A stretch of 64,000 nt of DNA from assembly GCA_028554755.1 (NCBI GenBank), contig JAPTOF010000001.1:39885501-39949500 (forward strand), in the 5' to 3' direction. Within the stretch, counting starts at the first letter, position 1. Each line of letters begins with the position of its first letter. The notes under the pieces were generated by a model. The model worked only from the letters and a program-made list of their open reading frames with translations, did not search any database and was not told where the DNA came from. The translations under genes and the position numbers were made by a program. This document shows positions 11,685 to 21,857 of this stretch, piece after piece. This DNA is from Cordia subcordata (Eukaryota > Streptophyta > Magnoliopsida > Boraginales > Cordiaceae).

Positions 11685-13059
11685 ATGGTGAATTTGAGGA
11701 CCAGGGGCCAAGAACGTGGAAGAAAAGGGAAAAGGGCAAGAACACAATCTCCTCCACCACCACCACCTCCGTTATCAAAGATTCAAGGCAAGCAATCAAT
11801 TTTGTACGATAAATATATTGTTGACTCAGATTTTGCTGGCACCAATGTTTTGCCATTATTTGATTATTGGTTTATGTTTCTGCATCTACATTGTGATGTG
11901 AAAGATAAATTGGTGATAGAATCTTGAGATACATAGTAGAAGTCCAAAACTTGAGTTAACTTCTACTGTATGTGGGGTAAATTTTGTACTTAAGGAGGAA
12001 ACCTTGCAAGAAAATTATCATATACCTGTTGATGGAGAAGGACATTATAATAGTCAAGGTTAGCTGGAAGGAATCAAGAAGACTGGTATTCCGGGAAAAG
12101 TTATAAAATATATGTGGAAGGATGTAGGACCTAAGACTCCAGGTTTGATTCTTCCATTATTGAAGGATGTTAATTACAATATGAGAATTGCCTTTAAAAT
12201 CATTAGTGAAGTAATTCTTCCTAAGAATATTAATGATGGAAAAATCCCAGTTATGGATGCTTACATCTACTATAGCCTCAGGCAGAAAAAGAAGATAGCT
12301 TTGCCTTTCCTAATTCTTCGACATATGCTGCATATTAGTGGAAAGGATGGAGAAAAAACTACTACACCCGGATATGGTATGGCCTTGATGCATATTTTTT
12401 CATACTTTAGAATCTCTTCGAATGCTCCATACAGAGAGTTTGCCTAGAACTTTGATATATTATATATGAATTTCATGGCCATTTACTAGTACAATGGGGA
12501 GGCTATCAACAGAGAAACCTTCAAAATTTTGCCTCAAAGCACTCAGGTAGCAATTAAGAATAGAACTAAGGACACTACTTTCACTCATCCTGTATATGGT
12601 CCTAATGCACAAAAACATGATGATATATATGAGGGAATCGACATCACATTAGAGAAAGATGTAGGGCTTGAACTTGAGGGAGAAACTGACATAGGCATTC
12701 CAGGAACAATACCCATGGCTGTTAGTACCTCTGAAGAAGAGGAAGATCCTGAGGAAGCTACTCTTAGGCAAGTGATGAGAGAATCAAGAGCACAGGGGCA
12801 CATTGATGAGCAGCACCATGCAGAGATTCGACGAGGCGCAGGGTCTAGCTCAATGGGTCAACAAGAAGACCCATCTATATTGGCTCAGATTCTTTCACAG
12901 CTGCAAGCGTTAAACACAGGAATGGGCGAAATGAGAACCACAATGACAAACCAATAGAATGAGCTTACACTCTGGCGAGAACACATTGATTCTGAAATGG
13001 CCAGTATGCGTTCCGACATGAAAAAGTACTTCAAAGATCACCATGATCCAGCACCCTGA
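11685..13059 (+). pseudogene. Extra ORF of the copia element (env-like/accessory position), broken
   Basis: Between pol and the 3' LTR lies a third coding region. It opens MVNLRTRGQERGRKGKRAR with a proline run (SPPPPPPP). After a frameshift near 11920 it continues to blocks at 12112-12447 and 12529-12957 in one frame, interrupted by a few stops. The end has an acidic stretch (TSEEEEDPEEATLRQVMRE) and a short helical C-terminus ending DPAP at 13059. The layout resembles the env-like or accessory ORF of SIRE-type copia elements and the plant-transposon accessory domain seen in such proteins. I see no clear signal peptide or transmembrane segment, so envelope function is not supported. Function unknown. 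Confidence 0.6.
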
Positions 13060-13498
13060 TTTTTATATTCAAAAAACTCGTTTCTAGTCTTAGAAAACAT
13101 TTTTAGTTCACTCTTAATTACTTCTCTTGACTAATCGTATTGTTTTGTTCACTTTTCTTGACTAGCCATGTGGTTTTTTCTTCTATTTTCATTCTCTTCC
13201 TATACATTCTTTTGATGATGTCAAAAGGGGGAGAAAGAACAAGCAAAAAGGGAGCAAAGAAGAAAAGGAGAAGGAGAAATTGTTTTGCATATTGATTTGC
13301 ATGATGAATTGTTTTGCATATTGATTTGCATGATAAATTGATTTAGTAAATTTTAGAAAATACCATCAAAATATGCATGTGGTAAATTTGACGGGGGAAT
13401 ATTTTTCTAAATACGTTTTATTTGAAGGAATGCATATATTTAGGGGGAATACCTTTGCTCATATCTTGAAAATTTGTTATCATCAAAAAGGGGGAGAT
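13060..13498 (+). other. 3' untranslated region of the copia element with polypurine tracts
   Basis: Two similar GATGTCAAAAGGGGGAG / ATCAAAAAGGGGGAGA tracts occur, at about 13219-13233 and 13481-13497; the second abuts the 3' LTR and is the likely plus-strand primer. A short duplication of ATTGTTTTGCATATTGATTTGC (about 13279-13335) lies between them. Confidence 0.75.
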
Positions 13499-14819
13499 TG
13501 TTGGCTAAATATTTGTTATTAGTTTTGATGATGAAAATTTATATGCATTATTTGACTAAAAACATCTTGAGGAAATAAGTGTTTAAATGTAAGGAGATGC
13601 TTTGAAAGATGGAAGAAGATGTGCTAAACGCATTATTTGAAGAACAAAAAGATGAAAAGGCACAAGAAGGAAAAGAGAAATCATAAGGGGTACCAGGCAT
13701 TCTTTTCTTACTCTTTTGTGAAATGCCTTAATATTGCATACGTTCGGCTCAAACTTTCTTCTTCATTGATCAAACAATTTTTGAACTCATGCACATTAAA
13801 TTTCACATAGGCATAAATGAGTTTGAATGCACACATTGATTAAAATTATGTTTTTGGGGTGTTTCAAATCATAACATGTTTTTACAAAATATTTCAAAAT
13901 AATTTAGAGTTGTGAAAATTGCACTTAAAATAATTTTTGCAAAAGTTTGGCTTTACTTCAGTTTCTGGAGTGGCCGGACCCCCCAGCCGGTCAACCGGCT
14001 GACCTGGGTGGGTCGCCCGACCAAAACAGAAAATGAAGGTAAAAGCTAGACCCCCTAGCCGGTCGACCGGCTAAGGCGTCCGGCCTAGTCAAAGAGGATT
14101 AAGTGCAAGCCGAACGACCCAGCCGGTCGACCGGCTAAACGGGCTACTGTAATAAATGCACTAGCCATTTATTACCGTTCTGGCTTATTTTCTTCATCAT
14201 TTCCTTACCTACCAAATTTCTAACCCCCAAATCTCTTTAAATACTCACTCACTACACATTAATTCATCAAGTGAAGTGTGCAAACTTGTTATTATCATTC
14301 AATCAAGCTTTTGAGGTATTCTTGCAATATATTTGAGCTTTCAAGAGCTTATTCATTTGCTATATCTTCTTCTTGAAGAAAATTTCAAATTCTGTCTTTT
14401 CTCATTCCTTGAATATATACACACTTTGAGAGCTAAAATCTTGTGAGTTCAATTTCTTTAAAGCTTGTAATGTGTGGGGAAATCTTAAAGAGAGGTTCTC
14501 TTGGGTTCTTTGAAGTTGGGCTTCAAAGAGGTGTATAAAATTGGTTTGTGCTTCACGAAGATTTGAAGAAGCATTATAGTGAAGGTCGTTGAAGTCCTAA
14601 GGAAAGCTTCCTTGGGCGGTGGACATAGACTTGGTCGAACCACCTTAAATCGTTTGTCTCTCATCTCCTTATACTCTTATTTCTATACTTGTTTAAATTG
14701 ACTATATTGTGTTTGATACATTGCTTGAAAGAAATTATTGTTTTTCTGTGAATTTTTTAAAATGAAATTTGGTAATTATATCTTAATTTACTCCCTTTTT
14801 AAAGATATTTACACCCACA
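13499..14819 (+). repeat. 3' LTR of the copia element
   Basis: 1,321 bp, starts TGTTGGCTAAAT and ends ACACCCACA. Structure as in the 5' LTR, including three GC-rich palindromes; those at 14056-14073 (18 bp) and 14121-14136 (16 bp) are perfect. Confidence 0.93.
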
Positions 14820-14824
14820 GTAGG

Positions 14825-16990
14825 TTACCCATTTTATTTAATCTCTACTGTTATAGTATAACATGTTAGTTTAAGTGATCACATCATCTTAATCTAGAGT
14901 GTAGGTTGAAATGAAAAAGTCGAAATCTAACGATGAAATGGGGCCTCAAAATAATTTGTATATAGATACACCGTCACATTGGTGAGTTTTATTTAATTGT
15001 CATACTTGCAATATAGACGTTAATTAAATTTATCACATAGATATTAACACTATCACATGTATTGTTTGTGAATCTATTGGATCTCATTTCGTTCAAAAGT
15101 CAACTCCATGTTATTTGGGGTGAGCTCAACGAGAATGGAAGGCAAGGAGAACACAAACACCACATATATTAACCAACATGGGACTTGCTTGGATTTTTTT
15201 TCTTTTAAGTTCTTGTTTTTGTAACTTTTTAAAAAAATACTTTTTTTAATTAATTAAAATTTTTTAATTTTGAAAAAAAAACTAAATTTATGGTTTTTTT
15301 TGGGCATTTCAATTTTTTAGACTATTATGCTAAAATACTTATTACAAAAAATACATTTTTTAGAAAAATATTTTTTATAGAAAAAATTAATCTAAACAAG
15401 CCCAAAATCCAACATAAAGAATATCATTACGGTTTAAGGTTGACAAAATTACAAATAAGGCGATAAATAAATTAGGAGATGCCACGTATAATAACTTGTT
15501 ACTTCTCCATTCATTATTAGTAATACATCTATGCAGATTTTTAGTTGCTTATGTCTCTCATAGGCATCATTGATTTTGATATACGTAGTATAATAATCAT
15601 GGGCTTGATTGTATTAAACTTATTAGATATTTCATATCATGATTTTCTATGATGGCTTAATTATGATGCCATAGCAAAGTGATAGGTGAAGAGTATTATC
15701 AGATTGTATTGTGTTGATGATATTTTTTTATTGTTCTACACGCTACAATAAAGTTAGTTGCTTTCCTTTATTTATTTATTTGGTTGGTAAATTCGTGTCG
15801 CTTATTTTGTTGAATAGAATCTCTAAGAGAATAAATAATGTTAACAATTACTAACATGATGATGATTTTTGTTAAATATAATAAATAACTAAAACTAAAT
15901 CTTCTCTATACATTTAATGTTTTAGATGAAGTGGTAATTCAATATAATATTAGAACTGTTGTACAAAAATTGCAAGATAGGAAAAAAAAACTATAAGCAG
16001 AAATTAGTTTAGGCAAAGCACTTCTCAAAAGTTTCCTTAAGGATAGTAGCTTCCCCACTATGAATGCCAATGGACTCTTGGAAATGCTATCCTAAAAATA
16101 CAATGTCTAACACTAAGAATTGTACAAGAATGCATTTCCTGTAAATTCTTTAAACTAGAAACCCAACTCAATAATTAATTTTAAAAAAGTTGTAAAGAAT
16201 AAGAAGTGAGAATTAAAGGGAAGAAAGCATTATGTATTTTATTCCATGCAATACAACGTCTATCTATAGAAGTCATTATAAATAACTGCATACCCCCATC
16301 TCTCTCTCAAAAAAATCCCTACTCCTAATTTATTTTTCCGATCTTCATCGTTGCTTTGCCCACACTCTACTTTATGTTTCTTTACTTTCTTTTACTTTTC
16401 TTCTTTCTTTTTTATTGTTTCTTCTTCTCTTGTTTGTTTTATCTTGTCTCTAGTTTTCATGTGGTATTTTACCTCATATTTGTTTTGTAGGATATATCTT
16501 TCCCAAATCTGAAATAATAACACCATACTCTAATTTGTTGTTAGCCTTTTATTATCTTGCAAATGCTGATCTTTATTCTCCCAACTTAGATTCTCATTCT
16601 TAACATTACAGTTTTGGATGCTCATATCCTTTTTTGGTTTGTCTTAATCATGGCTAGTGGCTTTATCTTTACAAAGAGTATTTTGGAGACCAATTCAATT
16701 GGATTTGTGCCCAAAGTCTTGTTGGTTGGGTTGGCGAGCCTTCTTCTCACCTCTCAGTCTGGTAGTGTATTGCTTTGCATGTGTGCTTCCTAAAGGTTAT
16801 CAAGTGGGTGTCTGCTACACTTTGTAAAAATGTCAAATGGGTCTTTTTATTTGGGTCGAGTTCAGAGAAACATAATATGCTAGAGCTTTTCTTGATGGTC
16901 AATGATGGTGTCTTCTACAACAATCATGGCCTTCTCCTAATGGAATTGGATACCATGCTCCCTAAATATTGTGCAACCACATAGCATTGT
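14825..16990. other. Intergenic AT-rich DNA without a gene
   Basis: Nothing coding could be supported. A segment at 15180-15403 begins GGGACTTGCTTGGATT and ends AATCTAAACAAGCCC, a weak inverted-terminal pair like a degenerate MITE with no clear target duplication. A CT-rich patch lies at 16300-16450. Confidence 0.45.
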
Positions 16991-17004
16991 GTATCCCACG
17001 ATAG

Positions 17005-17290
17005 AATGTTCACAACTTTTTTATTATAAATTCACAATTTTTACACTATATGTTCACAACTTTTAATCATTTACAAATCGCATGTTATATGTTTATAATT
17101 TTAACACTTTATGTTCAAAACTTTTAATTGTTCATAATTTTTTTTATTACTCTTTTATTTTATATTCAAAGACTTTATATTATATGTTCATAAAGATAAA
17201 TTATATGTTTACAACTTTTTAAGATATATTCATAGTATGTGAGCAATATGTTCAAACTTATGAATGATATGTTCACAATCTGCGAACAAC
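17005..17290. repeat. Degenerate ATGTTCACAACTTTT repeats
   Basis: At least ten imperfect copies of a TATGTTCACAACTTTT-like unit at irregular spacing. A related block occurs at about 29250-29420. Confidence 0.65.
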
Positions 17291-17420
17291 TTTGGAGCTT
17301 GCAATCGGAGGTGTAATCGGTATCCAATTGATGATCGAATTGTTGTATTATGTTCATTAGTTTGAAAAGATTGAATTCGTTAAATTTCACGTTAATCTGA
17401 TAGTTGAATTGTGAGATTTA

Positions 17421-17945
17421 TTGAGTGGTGCACCATGCACCTTTGGATGTACTATATTTTGGGCGTATGATATAGTTTACTTCTCTTGGTGGTCATGTTT
17501 TGGTGTTGTTGTAATGTTTCGTCTTTTAAATTGGATCTATATTTTACGTAATGAAAGTATGTTTTATGACCAAAAAAAAAAAAAGAAAAATAGAAGTCAG
17601 TATGCGTAATGTGTCAATCAGTGAATCCACCCAAAAAAAAAAAAAGTGTCAATCAGCGAAGCAACGTTAAAAAGGAGACTATTGATAAGCATTGTAATGT
17701 TCCAATCTATTCCAATTTAAATTTTGAAATCTTTCTCTGCCAAGAAACCACCATACCGTTGCCAATTTACCATGATTGGTAGTGGTTGATTGTTCTTTTA
17801 TATTGTCAATCAAATTTTAAGGTCACTCTTATTGTGGGTTTGTATTTGTTGGATTATGTATGATTGATCTTTTTATGCACATTTTTTTATATTAATGAAA
17901 TGTGTTTGGTGGACCCAAAAAAAAGAGGAAAAGTTTATGTTTAAC
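17421..17945 (+). repeat. Possible LINE 3' tails with A-runs
   Basis: Three A-rich tracts (17571-17590, 17632-17645, 17917-17925) follow GT-rich sequence ending in ...AATGAAATGTG... or ...GTTTTATGACC, the style of plant LINE 3' ends. No coding remnant confirms it. Confidence 0.35.
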
Positions 17946-19200
17946 TATCATGATTATACTAATGATAGCCATGTTATATTATATATATTACACAGATATT
18001 ATAATATTCTTATAACAATAACAACAATGATAATTAACTATATCATTATTAGAAAATGCTCATAGGGCAAAATGCACCAAATCCCCTTATCTCCTATCCT
18101 AAGTGTATAAAACATCCTTTGTGGTGTCAAAAGTTCACAACAAACCCTTATAGTAAGTAATTGTTCCATGTACATCTCTCACAATCTACACTCTCTTTGA
18201 TGGTGTTAAATCTTAAAGTAAAAAAAATATTAATAGCTTTACTCATTCGTTCCATTTTTTTTTAATTAAACATGTTCATAACAATTAACAAAAACAAATA
18301 TTCTTAAACACCTATATGTGTATAACGAGCCACGTATCTTTTGACCGAATGCTTGTCCAGATTCAGGGGTCATTTGTTAAAATCTTTGAAGGTTAGAAAG
18401 GATTTACAAACACTAACTCGTGATTTTATCTCTAATTAATCAACTAGACACCTTAAATGCATATTTAATAATTTACAGATGGATCCATATTTATATATTA
18501 CAATCTCCATTACTTTAGCTCTCTTTTCTTGATTTTTTAATAAATCACATCAAATGTCTAACATAATACTGAGAAATTATTTTACAAGTAAAACATGGAT
18601 CATTCCTCAGCAGTGAAATCACATAGCATAACTATGTCGTACATTATTTATACCAAATGATTTTTGGAATGATGTATGGTTCTATGTTCTTTTCCTATAA
18701 TCCAATTGTCAAAATTAATTCTTTAATTTGGTTATTTCGTATATATTAAGATTTATAGATTAAATATTGAAAGGTCTATAACAAATATAATACAATTACA
18801 TGATGATAATGAATCAAAAAAGGCAATGATACATTATTTATTTAAATTATAGACCATAGAAAAAATAATTTTATAGTACATATATAGAGTTTTATTAATA
18901 CTTATTATGTATGAACAATAGAAAACAGATTAAACTTTTTATCCTATATTTTTCTATTTATTTAATCATAGTCTTGGTTGATAAGTGTAAGTTAATTCAT
19001 ATAAAATTAATTAATACCGAGTTTGATATTAATTAAGCATATCATAATATACATAATATAGAAGCTTATATTAATTACGGATCCCACTAATGACAAAAAA
19101 ATGATTGTGATTCCTAATAAACTGTTAATTAAACACGTTACAAATAGTTTAATAGGGACCATTATCAATAACAATGAAAAAAAAGATATATGTTATTTAT
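17946..19200. other. AT-rich intergenic DNA without a gene
   Basis: No coding frame or structured repeat was recognised apart from short AT runs. Confidence 0.5.
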
Positions 19201-19204
19201 GTGA

Positions 19205-19234
19205 TATCCCATGCGATGCATGGTGCTACACTAG
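19205..19234 (+). mobile_element. Helitron-like 3' terminus
   Basis: CCATGC-GAT-GCATGG (19209-19223) forms a 6-bp hairpin, followed seven bases later by CTAG (19231-19234) and T. A short hairpin just before CTRR is the hallmark of Helitron 3' ends. The 5' end was not found. Confidence 0.5.
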
Positions 19235-19236
19235 TG

Positions 19237-20420
19237 TATATACATACATATACTAAATCAAATTTTTAACCAAATATATTATTTAACACTCTGGAGTCAT
19301 TTCCTAGGCACTTGGGTTAAAGTATCAACTCTTCATCTTCTTCATTATTCAGTATCATGTGTTCTATTAGAAAATGGCTTCAAGCATATTTATCCATATA
19401 AGCTTTGGGGTTGATTTAGGTTTTATTCTTGCGTATCCATATAAATGGTTCATTATAATTTTTTCTTCCCCCCCACTTGACATGTCTTGATTCCCTTTTT
19501 CCCTTTATATAACTGTATTCATTTCGTTGCTTAAATATGTTTGGCATAATTCTTTTGTCCGTTGATGGTCTGCTATATATTATTACATATGGAGTTCATA
19601 TAAAGTCATTTGACCGTAATATAAAGTTATTTGTTATATTATTATAATATTTGTTTCAATTAATTTCTAGTTTCTACTTATTTTTTGTTCCAACTAGTTC
19701 TTTCTAGTGGTGTATGTGTGTATTTGGGCTCTATTACATAGACTATTTTCAACTTTTATAGTTTAATTTCTAAAACTTTCCTTCCTTGGTTAATTTACTC
19801 TCAAATGCGACGTAATGACCCAATACAGTCATACGTTGGTCAAGGGCCTCATGAACGACGGAAACAACACACATTTCATCTGGTTTAAGGGCCTGTCGCA
19901 AATTTAATTAGAGAAATTGATACCGCTTGAGTCGAGAGATTGCATTTAGTTAAACGGATAAATTTTAACTAGCTGAGTGAACAAAATGTGTTCGGTAAAA
20001 TTAGCTGTTAGATTAACTGATGAATGTTAAATGACGTAAAAGGACATTAATATCATGTTATTATTGTTATTATGATAATTGCAATTACTATTACTATTAT
20101 AGGAATAAGATAATATATTTCACAATTAGATATTTATTTTCATAATCATATTTTAATATTAAAGTATAACTATTTTTTTATAAAACATTTATGTCAATAT
20201 TACAAAAATTAATTTTAATATATTCAAAATTATTTTGTTAAAAAAATGTACTAATAAAATTTATTTTTTTAGTAATGTTGATTATATAGAAATTGAAATT
20301 TATTTTTATATTATTTCTTATTTATATTTGTGAAAGAAAAGATAAAAATAGAGAGAGAGATCGGAAAAAGAATAGAAAAATAAAAAAACGCAAAAAGGGT
20401 AGAATTGCCAAAAAAAACAT
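19237..20420. other. Intergenic DNA without a gene
   Basis: No coding region or clear repeat seen; mostly AT-rich. Confidence 0.5.
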
Positions 20421-20429
20421 GAAAAGCTA

Positions 20430-20615
20430 AAAGATACCTGAAACGCTAAAATTTTTAACTTTTGAGAAACGCTAGTTGAAACGCTAAAAGCTACCTAAAA
20501 AACTGCTTGAAACGCTAGTTTACCGAACAGCAATAATTTAACAAAATAGTGTTTTGACCAATCAAAACGCTAAACGCTACTTGAAAAGTTGTTGCTGAAC
20601 ACGCACTAAGTAATA
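20430..20615. repeat. Cluster of AAACGCTA motifs, possible MITE remnant
   Basis: About seven AAACGCTA or AACGCTAG copies within 160 bp, ending GTTGCTGAACACGCACTAAG, which resembles the terminus of hAT-like MITEs. A matching left end was not found. Confidence 0.45.
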
Positions 20616-21819
20616 ATATTTAGTTGCTATATATTATTACTTAAGACTCAAACGAGATGAAATAAGCGTTGCATATGTTCGATTTTGTTGGCTTTTCGTA
20701 CCTACTCAACGAGCAGAACGTGAGCACGCTATTCTTGGAGAATCCTATTCTGGATCATATGGGAATTGTTTCTGTGGTAAACGTGAAGTTGTTCTTCATC
20801 GCATAAAGAAACTCGCTTTATTTATTTATTTATTTAGCTCTGTAAGCAAGTGAATTTCATTGAACCAAAAAGAGAACATTTACAAACCAAGGGTCAGACA
20901 AGCCCTCAAAACGAAAAGCCCCAAATTACCACCCAACGAACAGTCCAAAACACCAAAAGATCTAGCTATGTACCATACTAGCTTCAACACAAAATGCTTT
21001 ACAGATTTGTCTATACACACAGCTCTATATCTAATGTTTTGCAAATTGCAAAAGGAATTTTTTACGTCAAAAACAATGTCAGCTACCAGTTGATCTTCGG
21101 TCTTCGCCGAATTCTAGAAGATGCGTCTATTTTTTTGCAAAAAATAAGTCACTGATTTTGGACAAACTTGCTTTGTACTACGCTCTATGCTGCAGTCAAA
21201 GCGCAAAGAAGGCAAACCATTTTATGTGGTTTTTATGTTTCAGTCCAATTCCTCAGGGGACTCTGACATTTATGCATAATGCTCAATCGCTTCCAAGTTG
21301 TGGCCAATTTCATTCGAATTTGCAGAGTAGTACAAGCAATTTACAATGGGTTACTGTGTAATGGAAATCATAGTGCTGCTTCTACTACTATAACGCCCTT
21401 TCAAGGTATATTGATTGATATTTATTCGGCTTTGTATCATATATTGAATATATTAAACCCCACCGATAGTTGAAATCTCTATTTTTACTAAATAGTAAAA
21501 AAGTGTGCCATTAAATACTAAAAAACGTTGACTATGATGGGCAGAGCAACACTCCTACAGGTTGACTACCTTTTTTTTTTTTTCCCACTTTAAGGGAGGC
21601 CAAAGTCCAATTACAACATATTACTAGGGAGAATTGATCCCTGGACCTACTCATACTAATAGTAAGAGACATGCTACTTGATCAATACGTTTTTGGTATC
21701 CCCTTTTCTTTTACTAGTGCGTATGTATAGTCCATTTATTTACTATTTGATAATTTCATATATTTTTTTTATAAATTGATTTTAAGGCATGCTGGTGTAC
21801 GCACATGCGTGCGCGCGCG

Positions 21820-21857
<38 letters not shown>

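Larger units (their letters stand above)
5015..14824 (+). mobile_element. Ty1/copia LTR retrotransposon, nearly complete, non-functional (SIRE-like layout)
   Basis: Two long terminal repeats (5020-6336, 13499-14819) begin TG and end CA and enclose PBS, gag, protease, integrase, RT, RNase H, an extra ORF and a polypurine tract. The order PR-INT-RT-RH defines Ty1/copia. The long coiled-coil gag, long LTRs and extra ORF between pol and the 3' LTR resemble the SIRE/Maximus lineage; lineage is inferred, not proved. Flanking 5-mers are GCAGG (5015-5019) and GTAGG (14820-14824), a target-site duplication with one C-to-T change. Stops and frameshifts in every ORF make it inactive. By hand I count about 28 differences, mostly transitions, in the first ~490 bp of the two LTRs, so the insertion is not recent. 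Confidence 0.93.

Noticed and set aside
15180..15403. Possible Tourist-like MITE (GGGACTTGCTTGGATT...AATCTAAACAAGCCC)
   Set aside because: Ends match only loosely and flanks show no target duplication; mentioned only in the intergenic entry.
20860..21361. Plus-strand frames possibly antisense to a LINE 3' part
   Set aside because: The reverse complement gives no clear zf-RVT or RNase H motif, so a call could not be supported.
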